Shown piece by piece: positions 16,295 through 25,800 of a stretch of DNA of 64,000 nucleotides. The notes beneath the pieces were generated by a model that saw only the letters and a program-made list of their open reading frames with translations, was not told the DNA's origin and searched no databases. The DNA is from Clostridia bacterium (GTDB lineage Bacteria; Bacillota; Clostridia; Oscillospirales; Acutalibacteraceae). The stretch lies in the NCBI GenBank assembly GCA_017399065.1, contig JAFQEL010000028.1, positions 1 to 64,000 on the forward strand. The letters run 5' to 3'. Numbering within the stretch: the stretch's first letter is position 1; each line of letters begins with the position of its first letter. The translations under genes were made by a program, and so were the position numbers.

Positions 16295-18883
16295 TCATCC
16301 TTTTGCATCGTACCATGTTTTGCCGCAGTTTACGTCTGCGAGCATTTTTACTTTCATCTGTACTGCGTTTTCCATTTCTTCTTTCAGTAATGTGCTTACC
16401 TTTTCTTTTTCGCTTTCGCTTGCCTCTATTATAAGCTCATCGTGCACCTGCATAATCAGCTTTGCGTTGAGCTTTTCTGCTTTGAGTCGGGCATAAACCC
16501 TTACCATTGCAATCTTGATTATGTCGGCGGCTGTACCCTGAATAGGCATATTGCGTGCAACACGCTCACCGAAGGCTCTGAGCATACCGTTGCCCGATGT
16601 CAGCTCGGGCAGATATCTGCGGCGGTTAAACAAAGTCTGTACATAGCCTGTTTCTTTTGCGGCTTCAACAGTCTTTTCCATATAGCTGTTTACGCCGTCA
16701 TAGTGTCTGAGGTAGCCCTTGATATATGCGTCAGCTTCTGCTCTCGTAACGCCTATATTCTGTGCGAGTGAAAACGCACCGATACCGTAAACAATACCGA
16801 AATTAACTGCCTTTGCTCGGCTTCTCATCAGCGGAGTCACCATCTGCAACGGCATATTGAATACCTGTGATGCCGTAATTGCGTGAATATCGTCGCCGCT
16901 GTTGAAGCCGTCAATCATATTTTTATCGTCGGCAATATGTGCCAGCACTCTCAGCTCGATCTGTGAGTAGTCGGCATCGACAAGCACACATCCCGTTTTT
17001 GCACGGAAGAATTTACGCATCTCTCTGCCGAGCTCACTTCTTACGGGTATATTCTGTAAGTTTGGCTCGGTTGATGAAATTCTGCCCGTCCTTGTTTCGG
17101 TCTGATTAAGTGTTGAATGAATCCTGCCGTCGTGACCTATAGCCTTTATAAGACCCTCACAGTAGGTGGATTTTAGCTTTGACCACGTGCGGTAGAGCAG
17201 AATTTTTTCTACTACGGGGTATTCGGGTGCAAGCTTTTCAAGTATATCAGCGTTGGTTGACCAACCGCTTTTTGTCTTTTTACCTTTGGGGAGAGCAAGC
17301 TTTTCAAACAGAGCTTCGCCGAGCTGTTTTGGCGAGTTGAGGTTGAATGTGTAGCCGACCTCTTCGTAAATCTCTTCGGATATTTTTTCGATGTCGGCTT
17401 CAAGTACCTTGCCGAATTCGGTTATACCGTTTCTGTCAACCTCAAAGCCCGTAAGCTCCATATCAGCAAGCACCTGAGCAAGCGGTATTTCGGTTTCAAG
17501 AAGCAGCTCAAGCTGTCCGTTTTCCTTCAGCTTTTCAGTAAGTACGCTCTCAAGCTCGGGCAGTAACCACGCGGCAACGTCCTCACCGTTTTCGTCCTCA
17601 TCCTGCGGCAGTGCAACAGAGTATTCCATAGCAAGTCTGCTTGCGGCATAGTTGTTGGATGACGGGTTGAGTATATATCCTGCAAGCTGTGTATCGAACG
17701 TTACGTTATTAAGCTCAATACCGCTTGAAATTGCAAACGAATAAGCGCCCTTGCTGTCATCCGTAATCTTTTCTATTACTTTATCCTCAAAAATCTCTTC
17801 AATAAAGCTCATAAAGCAGAAATTGAGAGAGGAGAGGTGTGTTACCTGCGAGCCCGAGCGGATATAAATTCCCTCAACCTCGCCATTTGTTTCTTTTAGT
17901 GTGAAATATGCCTTGCCGTTAGTTTTTATCATCTGTGTGAGTGCACTGATATTGTCGCATTCGGTGCAGCAGAATTTCTCTTTCGGCTTTGAAACCTCCG
18001 CAACAGGAGCACATTTCGGGTCAAGGTGAAGCCTTTCAATCATACTGAACATTTCCAGCTCGGCAAGAGTTTTGACCGACTCGAATGCATTCGGCTCTGT
18101 TTTTATATAAGCCGAGTAATCAGTGTCGATCGGAGCTTCACGGCTGATTGTTCCGAGCGTGCGGCTGAGATACGCCATATCCTTGCCGTCAATCAGCTTT
18201 TTTCTGACAGAATCCTTTATGTCAAGCGATTCAATTTCGCTGTAAATTCTGTCTATACTTTCAAAGCGGGCAATAAGGTCGCCTGCAGTTTTTTCACCGA
18301 TGCCGGCAACACCGGGAATATTGTCCGAGCTGTCGCCCATAAGAGCCTTGATGTCAATAAGCTGCGGGGGCGTGACACCGTATTTCTCAAAAACAGCAGC
18401 TTCGTCGTAATGAATTGTCTGCGGCTTGCCCATTTTTGTTGCAGTCAGCAGTACGTTTACCTTTTTGTCAACGAGCTGAAGGCTGTCACGGTCGCCTGTG
18501 GCAATAAAGCATTCGTCTGTATCTTTGCAGGCAGAGGCAAGTGTGCCGAGTATATCGTCAGCTTCCCAGCCCTCACATTCGAGGAGCTTGTAGCCGAGAG
18601 CTTTGAGTAATACCTTGAGAGTCGGCATCTGCTGTGCAAGCTCGGGCGGCATACCCTTGCGTTGTGCCTTGTATCCGTCATATATCTTATGGCGGAAGGT
18701 CGGAGCTTTTACGTCAAAAGCAATGGCAACCGCATCGGGCTTTACCTCGTCGGTGAGCCTGAGCAGTATTGTCATAAAGCCGTATATTCCGTTTGTGAAT
18801 TTGCCGTCCTTTGTGGTGAGCAGCTTGATTCCGTAAAAAGCACGGTTGAGTATGCTGTTTCCGTCAATAACCATCAGCCTCAT
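16295..18883 (-). CDS. polA: DNA polymerase I
   Basis: Family A polymerase of 862 residues for Okazaki-fragment maturation and excision repair. Order of domains: 5'-3' exonuclease (about 1-290, starting MRLMVIDGNSILNRAFYG, with GDRDSLQL and LMGDSSDNIPG), a middle 3'-5' exonuclease-like domain (about 300-470), then the polymerase. Motif A is DYSQIELRVLAH, motif B contains RAKAVNFGIVYG and motif C is VHDELIIE. The middle domain lacks the acidic DxE proofreading motif (FTLKETNGEVEG at that position), so proofreading is probably absent, as in other Firmicutes. GAGGAG precedes the ATG. It heads the operon continuing into the UPF0340 gene. Confidence 0.97.
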   Translation of the reverse strand: MRLMVIDGNSILNRAFYGIKLLTTKDGKFTNGIYGFMTILLRLTDEVKPDAVAIAFDVKAPTFRHKIYDGYKAQRKGMPPELAQQMPTLKVLLKALGYKLLECEGWEADDILGTLASACKDTDECFIATGDRDSLQLVDKKVNVLLTATKMGKPQTIHYDEAAVFEKYGVTPPQLIDIKALMGDSSDNIPGVAGIGEKTAGDLIARFESIDRIYSEIESLDIKDSVRKKLIDGKDMAYLSRTLGTISREAPIDTDYSAYIKTEPNAFESVKTLAELEMFSMIERLHLDPKCAPVAEVSKPKEKFCCTECDNISALTQMIKTNGKAYFTLKETNGEVEGIYIRSGSQVTHLSSLNFCFMSFIEEIFEDKVIEKITDDSKGAYSFAISSGIELNNVTFDTQLAGYILNPSSNNYAASRLAMEYSVALPQDEDENGEDVAAWLLPELESVLTEKLKENGQLELLLETEIPLAQVLADMELTGFEVDRNGITEFGKVLEADIEKISEEIYEEVGYTFNLNSPKQLGEALFEKLALPKGKKTKSGWSTNADILEKLAPEYPVVEKILLYRTWSKLKSTYCEGLIKAIGHDGRIHSTLNQTETRTGRISSTEPNLQNIPVRSELGREMRKFFRAKTGCVLVDADYSQIELRVLAHIADDKNMIDGFNSGDDIHAITASQVFNMPLQMVTPLMRSRAKAVNFGIVYGIGAFSLAQNIGVTRAEADAYIKGYLRHYDGVNSYMEKTVEAAKETGYVQTLFNRRRYLPELTSGNGMLRAFGERVARNMPIQGTAADIIKIAMVRVYARLKAEKLNAKLIMQVHDELIIEASESEKEKVSTLLKEEMENAVQMKVKMLADVNCGKTWYDAKG

Positions 18884-18948
18884 TATGCTTTTCTCCTCTC
18901 ATTGACTTAAAAGTAGAGTTATGTTAAAATACCTGTCGGTGATTTGAT

Positions 18949-19917
18949 TTGCAGATTAAAAATGTTGTATGGAAGGGCAGTGCCGCACTTGCACCTATGG
19001 CAGGTGTTGCGGACAGAGCCTTCCGTGAAATATGTTCCGAGTTCGGTGCAGGCTATACCGTAACCGAAATGGTCAGTGCCAAGGGCCTTTGTATGTGTGA
19101 CCGCAAGTCGCAGTCGCTTCTTCAAATTTCCGATGTCGAGCGCCCTGCGGCGGCTCAGCTTTTTGGCGATGACCCTGAGTTTATGGCAAAGGCCGCAGTA
19201 AAAACGCTCGATTTCGAGCCCGATATAATAGATATAAATATGGGTTGTCCTGCTCCTAAAATCGCAGGCAACGGCGGCGGCTCGGCACTTATGAAGCAGC
19301 CCGAGCTTGCCGAAAAAATTGTCGAAGCGGTAGTAAAAGCGGTTGATATTCCCGTTACGGTCAAAATGCGTATCGGCTGGGATGATGAAAATATCAACTG
19401 TGTTGACCTTGCAAAACGCTGTGAGTCGGCAGGTGCCGCGGCACTTACCGTACACGGCAGAACAAAGGTGCAGATGTATTCACCGCCTGTCAGACCCGAG
19501 TATATATCCGATGTAAGGCAGGCCGTGTCAATTCCCGTTATCGCCAACGGCGATGTTACCGACGGAAAATCCGCTAAAAAGCTTCTTGATGCAACGGGCT
19601 GTGAAGCCGTTATGGTCGGCAGAGGTGCACTCGGCAGACCGTGGGCTTTTGCGCAGATCAACGCTTACCTCGAAAGGGGCGAGATTATTCCCGAGCCGCC
19701 CGTTGAATTTCGCATGGAGGTTATGCTCAGGCATATTGACCTGCTGTGCGAGTACAAGGGCGAAAAGGTAGGTATGCTTGAAGCACGCAAGCACGCCGCA
19801 TGGTATATGAAGGGCATACGCGGTGCCGCTTCACTGCGACGTGAAATCTGCGAGCTTACCACAAAAGACGATATAAAACAAATAGCTCAGAAAGTTATAA
19901 CGGCAGCTGATTGTTAA
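18949..19917 (+). CDS. dusB: tRNA-dihydrouridine synthase (DusB family)
   Basis: FMN-dependent enzyme of 322 residues that reduces uridines in the tRNA D-loop using NADPH. Recognisable blocks are APMAGVADRAFR, the catalytic-cysteine region INMGCPAPKI, VKMRIGW, VHGRTKVQ and VIANGDVTDG. The start is a TTG at 18949 with GGTGAT just upstream; there is no in-frame ATG near the required N-terminus. The gene is divergent from polA and convergent with lgt. Its stop codon is inside a hairpin shared with the lgt stop. Confidence 0.94.
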   Translation: MQIKNVVWKGSAALAPMAGVADRAFREICSEFGAGYTVTEMVSAKGLCMCDRKSQSLLQISDVERPAAAQLFGDDPEFMAKAAVKTLDFEPDIIDINMGCPAPKIAGNGGGSALMKQPELAEKIVEAVVKAVDIPVTVKMRIGWDDENINCVDLAKRCESAGAAALTVHGRTKVQMYSPPVRPEYISDVRQAVSIPVIANGDVTDGKSAKKLLDATGCEAVMVGRGALGRPWAFAQINAYLERGEIIPEPPVEFRMEVMLRHIDLLCEYKGEKVGMLEARKHAAWYMKGIRGAASLRREICELTTKDDIKQIAQKVITAADC

Positions 19918-19938
19918 TCAATCAGCTGTTGTTTTATT
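19904..19938. terminator. Shared bidirectional terminator of dusB and lgt
   Basis: A 10-bp stem (19904-19913 and 19919-19928) encloses a 5-nt loop, followed on the plus strand by TTGTTTTATTTT. The dusB TAA (19915-19917) is in the loop. The lgt TGA (19918-19920, minus strand) starts at the loop edge. Confidence 0.8.
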
Positions 19939-20958
19939 TTCTTCGTTAGACTCTGTGTCAGCCTCGAATTTCTCTGCTCTCTTCTGAGCAAGGTCTTTCA
20001 TTGCGTTCTTGTCAGCGTTCTTTTTCTTTACCTTTTTAGGTGTAAGCTCAGGGAAGTAGTCAACACCCTCTATCGGTTTGGGATTCTTCTTCACCTTGAT
20101 GAGCATAAATATAAGTGCCGCAAGGAAAAGCAGTGCAACAACGCCTGAAAGCACCTGTGAAACACGCAGGGTTGTGTCACCGATATAAAGGCTGTCTGTG
20201 CGGAAGCCTTCTATAATTGCTCTGCCTGTGCCGTAAAGTACGCCGTAGGTGAGGAAGAGCTGGCCGCTGAATTTGCGGAATTTCTTGTAAATTAAAAGCA
20301 GAATAAGGAAGCTGCCGAGGCACCAGAGCGATTCGTAAAGGAAGGTCGGGTGAACGGGTGAGTACGGGTCAACCGTCATACCGAGTGCTTCAAGTTCATC
20401 CTTGTGGTCAACAAGGTAAAGTGTTGTCTTTTCGCTTATCATACCCCAGGGCATAGTTGTGTTGGAGCCGAATGCCTCCTGGTTTGCAAAGTTGCCCCAT
20501 CTGCCTATACCCTGACCTATAAGCAGGCTCATACCTGCACAGTCAAGCAGATTGAAGAAGTTGAGCTTATTGAAACGGCAGGTGATGAATGCTGCAATAA
20601 TGCCGCCTATGATACCGCCGTAGATTGCAAGACCGCCGTTCCATATCTGAATTATTTCGCCAAGATGAGTCGAATAATAATCCCAACGGAAAATAACGTA
20701 GTAAAGCCTTGCACCTATTATTGCGGCAAATGTGCCGTAGATGAGTATGTCTATCATTTTGTCAAGGCTCATCTTCCATTTGTACGCCATTCTGCCGCCC
20801 CAGAGTACTGCGAGCAAAAAGCCGAAGGCGATAATTGCACCGTACCAGCGTATTGTTACGGGGTTTCCGAAAAGGTTAAACTCGGCAAGTACTGAGCTGA
20901 CCTCAAAGCCTTTGTCAAAGGCAGAAAAATATACTGTTGTTGAATCCATTTGTTTCAC
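19918..20958 (-). CDS. lgt: Phosphatidylglycerol--prolipoprotein diacylglyceryl transferase
   Basis: Membrane enzyme of 346 residues that transfers diacylglycerol to the lipobox cysteine of prelipoproteins. The Lgt signature GRWGNFANQEAFG is present, as are IRWYGAIIAFGF and about seven membrane helices. The last 45 residues are a Lys/Glu-rich cytoplasmic tail, longer than in E. coli Lgt. The start is either GTG at 20958 or ATG at 20949; a GGATGTG-like site favours the ATG slightly. It lies downstream of the M16 peptidase pair on the same strand with a repeat-containing 108-bp gap. Confidence 0.95.
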   Translation of the reverse strand: MKQMDSTTVYFSAFDKGFEVSSVLAEFNLFGNPVTIRWYGAIIAFGFLLAVLWGGRMAYKWKMSLDKMIDILIYGTFAAIIGARLYYVIFRWDYYSTHLGEIIQIWNGGLAIYGGIIGGIIAAFITCRFNKLNFFNLLDCAGMSLLIGQGIGRWGNFANQEAFGSNTTMPWGMISEKTTLYLVDHKDELEALGMTVDPYSPVHPTFLYESLWCLGSFLILLLIYKKFRKFSGQLFLTYGVLYGTGRAIIEGFRTDSLYIGDTTLRVSQVLSGVVALLFLAALIFMLIKVKKNPKPIEGVDYFPELTPKKVKKKNADKNAMKDLAQKRAEKFEADTESNEENKTTAD

Positions 20959-21011
20959 ATCCGTTAATCTTTATTTGTTTTAACAGCCATCTTGGTATAC
21001 AACGGCTGTCA

Positions 21012-21056
21012 AACACTCCTTTTGAAAGGAGGTGGCACGGCATAAGCCGTGACGGA
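21012..21056. repeat. Intergenic palindromic repeat (GGAGGTGGCACGGC type)
   Basis: Two adjacent hairpins: CTCCTTT/AAAGGAG at 21017-21032 and CACGGC/GCCGTG around 21036-21051. The layout is that of a dispersed repeat seen in other forms at 51648-51760. Confidence 0.5.
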
Positions 21057-21066
21057 AGAGTGCATT

Positions 21067-22341
21067 TTATTTTACAGGGTTTATTACCGAGAGAGCAGCG
21101 TGTTCGGGTCTCATAGTATTGTTCAAAATCTCGGTTACGTCCTCAATAGTCACCGTGCGATAAATCTCAATGTCGTCAAATACGCCTACGCCGTCAAAGT
21201 GTGCACCGACAAGGTCGTTTGCTATCTCGTCAATATCGTTAAAGCTCATAACGGCTCTGCCGTAAAGCTTGCGGCGGATTCTCTCAAAAGCTTCGGGGTT
21301 TATGCCGTTTTCACGGATTTTTTCGATGTGAGCGGTTATCTGCTTTGCAACTTCTTTCGGGTTTTTGCTTTCGCCGTTGAATATTGTAGCGGCATAGCCG
21401 AAGCCCGTAAACTGCTCAAATCCGAAGCTTGTGTTGATCAGCTGCTGCTCAAGCAGGCTGTTGTAAAGCTCGGATGTTGTGCCTGCAAGCATTTCAAGCA
21501 GAATATCGTTTGCGATTTTTTGTTTGAGTGTACGCTTGGGCAGACCGTAGCTTTCTTTGAATCCGAGTGAGAATATAGGTGCGGCAACAGAAAGCTTTTC
21601 TTCAATATAATCCTGTACTATTGCTTCGGGTTCGTCGTGCGGCTCACGCTTGAACTTGAATTCGTCGCAAGGCTTGAGCATCTCGTCACATATAGAGATT
21701 ATCTCGTCAACGTCAACGTTACCTGCAACCGCAAGCACCATATTGTTGAGGTTGTAAAAATTGTTGTAGCAGTCGTAAAGTGTGTCGGCAGTAATCTCTG
21801 CAATTGACTCGACAGTGCCTGCAATATCGATTCTTACGGGGTGGCTGTGATAGAGTGCCTTGAGAAGATTGAAGAGCACTTCCCAGTCAGCAACATCCTT
21901 GTACATTGTTATTTCCTGGCCGATGATTCCCTGCTCTTTTGCAACTGTCTGCTCGGTGAAGTACGGTGACTGCACAAAGTCGAGCAGTATTTTCAGCGAA
22001 GCGGCAAAATCGCCCGTGCAGGAGAAGAGGTAGCAGGTCGTATCAAAGGATGTGTATGCGTTTGCGTTTGCACCCGTTTTTGCATATCTTGCAAATGCAT
22101 CAAGGTCCTCACTTTCAAACAGCTTGTGCTCAAGGAAGTGTGCCGTACCCTCGGGTATATCAACGGTCTCACCGTTTTTATTGAGGATCTTTGTATCAAT
22201 AGAGCCGTAGTTTGTGCCGAAAACAGCGTATGTGCCCGAGTAGCCGGGCTTTGGCATAACGTAAATATTTAGTCCGGTAGGGTGGACTATGTGATAACAC
22301 TTTTCGTCAAGCAGCTCGTTTCTGATTTCGTTTATCTTCAT
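21067..22341 (-). CDS. M16 family zinc metallopeptidase (YmfH-like)
   Basis: Insulinase-family peptidase of 424 residues, resembling Bacillus YmfH. The inverted zinc motif HxxEH is intact in GTAHFLEHKLF (about residues 64-74), and the distal glutamate region follows in AKEQGIIGQEI. N-terminal M16 and C-terminal PF05193-type halves are both present. A GGGAGAGGTGAG ribosome binding site precedes the ATG. It lies 20 bp downstream of the YmfF-like gene, its probable inactive partner. Substrate unknown; related pairs process small peptides. Confidence 0.9.
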   Translation of the reverse strand: MKINEIRNELLDEKCYHIVHPTGLNIYVMPKPGYSGTYAVFGTNYGSIDTKILNKNGETVDIPEGTAHFLEHKLFESEDLDAFARYAKTGANANAYTSFDTTCYLFSCTGDFAASLKILLDFVQSPYFTEQTVAKEQGIIGQEITMYKDVADWEVLFNLLKALYHSHPVRIDIAGTVESIAEITADTLYDCYNNFYNLNNMVLAVAGNVDVDEIISICDEMLKPCDEFKFKREPHDEPEAIVQDYIEEKLSVAAPIFSLGFKESYGLPKRTLKQKIANDILLEMLAGTTSELYNSLLEQQLINTSFGFEQFTGFGYAATIFNGESKNPKEVAKQITAHIEKIRENGINPEAFERIRRKLYGRAVMSFNDIDEIANDLVGAHFDGVGVFDDIEIYRTVTIEDVTEILNNTMRPEHAALSVINPVK

Positions 22342-22361
22342 ATTATCTCACCTCTCCCTTC

Positions 22362-23657
22362 TTATTCTTCTTCGTCTTCTGCATCGCCGTTTCCTGCGAG
22401 CATATATACAGTGTCGAGTGTTACGCACTGAGCGGCGGCAATTACCTGCTCTCGTGTTATCGCGCGGATCTGCTTTGCATATTCTTCGGGTGTTATGATG
22501 TCGCTGTCAAGCATCTGTCCGCCGTACCAACGGTCTATTCCTTCAGGTGTGTCGCATACACCGTAAGCGAGGTTTGTAATTCCCTTTATTGAGGCATCAA
22601 ATTCGTCATCGGTGAAGTTACCTTTTTTGATATCTTCAAGCTGAGCGAGAATTGCATCCGTAGCCTTCTGCTCGTTTTCGTTTTCTATACCGCTTTGTAC
22701 CATTATAAGTCCCTTGCCCCTGTTGAAGCCTGCAGAGCAGTAGTAGCAAAGGCTCATTTTTTCACGTACGTTGTTGAACAGCTTTGAGTAAACTCCGCCG
22801 CCGAAAATGTCGCACATAACCTTGATTGCAAAATAATTGTCGTCAGCATCTGTCATACCTGCACGCATACCGATTACAAGCTTGCCCTGCTTTACGGGCA
22901 TTTCTTCACGTACTTTCTTTGTTTCATATGCACTTGTAATATATTCCGTGTGAAGCTCGGCAAGATGTGAGCGGTCAATGTTTTCAAATTTCTGCTCAAA
23001 TCGGCAGCGAATCACGTCTGCATTCATGCTGCCCGTAACACCAATGTATACAACTGCTGAGGAAAGCATATTTTTCCATGCCTTGATAAGTCTTGCAGAG
23101 TCAAGTGATTTGATGTCTTCGATTTCGCCCCAGCGGCTTTTTGAGTAGACCTCGTTTTCGCACATTATCTCCGTACAACGCTTGAGTGCGTAGTATCTCT
23201 TGTCGTTGAGCTCACTTTCGATCTGCTCAATCATAAGGCGCTTCTCACGCTCGATATCTTCTTCGGCAAATCTGCCGTCAATAAGGTTTGGCTCGAATAT
23301 AAGGTCAAGCAGCAGGTCTGCTGCGGCTGAAGAAATCTTGTCTTCAGAGAGAGAAAACCTATCCTCAAGTACTGTTACACGCAGTGTGAGCACCTGGTTT
23401 TCGCCGTCCTTGCCTACGCTGCCGCTTACCATTGCACCGTAAAGCGAAGCAAGGTGTCTGTTCATCTGCGTAAGTGTCGGGTATTTTTTGCAGGTGCGCT
23501 TGAGCAGACCGGGAAGCAGGGCGTTAGCCGCCGTGTCGGAGTCCAGCGGCAGAGCAAAGCTTGCTGTCAGTATAGCTACCTTGAAGTTTGATTTTGTGTC
23601 AACCGAGCAGAATTTGAGTCCGTTTATCGGCTGAGATAAATTGAATGCGTATTCCAT
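22362..23657 (-). CDS. M16 family peptidase-like protein lacking the zinc motif (YmfF-like)
   Basis: Protein of 431 residues with the fold of the insulinase family, but no HxxEH in the N-terminal half; at the matching place it reads MNRHLASLYGA. Such proteins usually pair with an active M16 subunit, here the next gene. The C-terminal half contains the conserved segment LCYYCSAGFNRGKGLIMVQSG, split here only by the reading. It ends in an acidic tail. It is the first gene of the pair; the ribosome binding site (AAAGGA) is somewhat distant from the ATG. Confidence 0.87.
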   Translation of the reverse strand: MEYAFNLSQPINGLKFCSVDTKSNFKVAILTASFALPLDSDTAANALLPGLLKRTCKKYPTLTQMNRHLASLYGAMVSGSVGKDGENQVLTLRVTVLEDRFSLSEDKISSAAADLLLDLIFEPNLIDGRFAEEDIEREKRLMIEQIESELNDKRYYALKRCTEIMCENEVYSKSRWGEIEDIKSLDSARLIKAWKNMLSSAVVYIGVTGSMNADVIRCRFEQKFENIDRSHLAELHTEYITSAYETKKVREEMPVKQGKLVIGMRAGMTDADDNYFAIKVMCDIFGGGVYSKLFNNVREKMSLCYYCSAGFNRGKGLIMVQSGIENENEQKATDAILAQLEDIKKGNFTDDEFDASIKGITNLAYGVCDTPEGIDRWYGGQMLDSDIITPEEYAKQIRAITREQVIAAAQCVTLDTVYMLAGNGDAEDEEE

Positions 23658-23790
23658 AGTTGATGTTCACTTATCCTTTCTCAAAAGGGTAATAATACTT
23701 TATTATAACATACTTTTTTATTTTATCTATATTATAAGCAAAAAATTATGAGAATTTCTTAAATATAAGGTTAATTTTCTTTCAGGTCGG

Positions 23791-23819
23791 TTGTAAATTT
23801 GAAAATAACAATGTATAAT
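23791..23819 (+). promoter_or_regulatory. Promoter of yhaM-like gene
   Basis: TTGTAA (23791-23796), 17-bp spacer, TATAAT (23814-23819), about 30 bp before the TTG start codon. Confidence 0.75.
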
Positions 23820-23849
23820 CATATCAGATTAAAATAGGAGTGTTATGTT

Positions 23850-24821
23850 TTGAATTTTACTTATCACGAAAAATCAGGCACGCATACCGGTTACTGCCTT
23901 GTAAAAAGCTGTGAGCGCAAGCTGAATAAAAACGGCGAGCCGTATCTCGACCTTATTCTCAGCGACCGCAGCGGCGAAATAAACGCAAAGCTCTGGAAGT
24001 ACGATGAAAATCTTCACGGCTTTTACGAGACAAATTCTCTTATAAAGGTGCAGGGCACTATTACAAAATTCAACGATGCCGACCAGCTTCGTATCGACCG
24101 TATACGCAAGGTCAACGAAACCGATGATGTCAGAATCGAGGACTATGTTTCTTCGGCTGTCTATACCGGCGAGATGATGTTCGACGAGCTTATTCGTGTT
24201 GCAGACAGCTTTTCCGACAGCGAAATTTCACTGCTCGTAAAAACAATACTTAACGAAAATAAAGAGAAGCTTCTTTATTATCCTGCCGCTTTCAAGCTTC
24301 ACCATGCTATGCGCAGCGGTCTGCTTCAGCACACTCTTTCAATAGTAAGGCTTGCACAGAGCGTGTGTAAGATATATCCCTTTGTCGATTCCGATCTGCT
24401 TCTGGGCGGTGCAATGCTTCACGATATTGCAAAGCTCGATGAGCTTATCGCAGGCGAAACGGGTATCGCTTCGGGCTACAGTGTCGAGGGTACGCTTCTC
24501 GGTCACCTTGTAAAGGGTGCAATGCTTGTCGATAAAACGGCTGAGCGTCTGGGTGTTTCTCACGATAAGGCTGTGCTTCTTGAGCATATGCTTATCTCAC
24601 ACCATGGCGACCCCGAGTTCGGTGCGGCTGTTCGTCCGCTGTTTATCGAGGCCGATATTCTCTCTGCTCTCGACAGACTTGATGCGCGTATAGTTGAGGT
24701 CAATAACGCCGTTTCAGGTGTAGACGAGGGCAGCTTCTCAAGCCGTCAGTGGGCGCTTGATAACAGAGCATTTTACAATCACGGCAGGGTAGATGTAACT
24801 ACCGAAACCAAGCTGTTTTAA
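23850..24821 (+). CDS. YhaM-like 3'-5' exoribonuclease (OB-fold plus HD domain)
   Basis: Protein of 323 residues with an N-terminal OB-fold (about 10-90: YLDLILSDRSGEINAKLWK) and an HD hydrolase domain (about 150-300) with metal-binding HAMRSGLLQHT and MLHDIAKLDEL. This matches the YhaM family, which degrades RNA, and in some cases DNA, from the 3' end. The start is a TTG with GGAG nine bases upstream; the nearby ATG is out of frame. It is followed by prmA after 17 bp, so the two form an operon. Confidence 0.9.
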   Translation: MNFTYHEKSGTHTGYCLVKSCERKLNKNGEPYLDLILSDRSGEINAKLWKYDENLHGFYETNSLIKVQGTITKFNDADQLRIDRIRKVNETDDVRIEDYVSSAVYTGEMMFDELIRVADSFSDSEISLLVKTILNENKEKLLYYPAAFKLHHAMRSGLLQHTLSIVRLAQSVCKIYPFVDSDLLLGGAMLHDIAKLDELIAGETGIASGYSVEGTLLGHLVKGAMLVDKTAERLGVSHDKAVLLEHMLISHHGDPEFGAAVRPLFIEADILSALDRLDARIVEVNNAVSGVDEGSFSSRQWALDNRAFYNHGRVDVTTETKLF

Positions 24822-24838
24822 TTAAAGAGGTATAAATT

Positions 24839-25759
24839 ATGGATTGGACAGAAATTATTATAACCGTCAGCAGTAACGATATTGATAAAGCGGCGGCAAT
24901 AGCCCAGGTGCTTGTGCCCGGTGTTTATATAGAGGATTACAGTACACTCGAGCAGGAGGCTTTTGAAATTGCAGGCATCGACCTTATTGACGAAGACCTT
25001 CTTGCAAAGGACAGGACAAAGGGACTTATACATATCTATATTTCACCCGAGGATAATCCTGCCGAAGCTACTGCATTCCTTACCGAGCGTTTTGCGGCTG
25101 AAAAAATCGCATACGAAATGAATACAAATATATGCAGAAACGAAGACTGGGAGAACAACTGGAAAGCATACTTCAAGCCTATGGAGATTGGTGAGCGTCT
25201 GCTCATCCGTCCTCTCTGGATTGACGATTACGATGCAAAGGGCAGAGCTGTGCTCAGCATCGAACCGGGCCTTGCTTTCGGCTCCGGCACTCACGAAACA
25301 ACACGCCTTTGCCTTGAAGCGCTTGAGCCTTACATCACACCCGATACCGATATGCTCGATGTCGGCTGCGGCAGCGGCATACTCAGCGTTGCTTCACTTT
25401 TGCTCGGTGCAAAGTCTGCAGTCGGTGTCGATATCGACGCTCTTGCAGTTAAGACTGCACGCGAAAACGGCGAAGTAAACGGCTTTACAGAGCCGAAATA
25501 CGTTGTTCACAAGGGCAACCTTACCGATAAGGTGAGCGGCAAATTCCAGGTTATCGCGGCAAATATCGTTGCCGATATAATTATTCTTTTCTCATCTCAG
25601 GTAGGTGAATTCCTTGCCGACGGCGGCGTGTTTATCGCCTCCGGTATTATCAAACCCCGTGAGCCCGAAGTGCTCGAAGCATTTGAGAAAAACGGATTTG
25701 AAGTAATAAAACGTCACAATAAAAACGATTGGCTCTGTTTTGAGTGTAAGAAGAAGTAA
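24839..25759 (+). CDS. prmA: Ribosomal protein L11 methyltransferase
   Basis: SAM-dependent methyltransferase of 306 residues that trimethylates lysines and the N-terminus of ribosomal protein L11. The N-terminal L11-recognition domain (about 1-95) precedes the PrmA-specific linker IEPGLAFGSGTHETT and the SAM-binding motif DVGCGSGILSVAS. The NIVADII segment corresponds to the catalytic-loop motif. AGAGGT precedes the ATG. In many Clostridia prmA neighbours dnaJ or an rsmE gene; here it follows a YhaM-like nuclease instead. Confidence 0.96.
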   Translation: MDWTEIIITVSSNDIDKAAAIAQVLVPGVYIEDYSTLEQEAFEIAGIDLIDEDLLAKDRTKGLIHIYISPEDNPAEATAFLTERFAAEKIAYEMNTNICRNEDWENNWKAYFKPMEIGERLLIRPLWIDDYDAKGRAVLSIEPGLAFGSGTHETTRLCLEALEPYITPDTDMLDVGCGSGILSVASLLLGAKSAVGVDIDALAVKTARENGEVNGFTEPKYVVHKGNLTDKVSGKFQVIAANIVADIIILFSSQVGEFLADGGVFIASGIIKPREPEVLEAFEKNGFEVIKRHNKNDWLCFECKKK

Positions 25760-25761
25760 GA

Positions 25762-25800
25762 CAAAGACCTCACTGTCAGACAGTGAGGTCTTTGATTCTT
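25762..25800. terminator. Bidirectional terminator after prmA
   Basis: A perfect 14-bp stem (25762-25775 and 25781-25794) with a 5-nt loop, between prmA and the convergent membrane-protein gene. Confidence 0.85.

Noticed and set aside
22362-23657. Treating the YmfF-like gene as a pseudogene because HxxEH is missing
   Set aside because: The frame is intact and full length, and loss of the motif in one subunit is normal for paired M16 peptidases.
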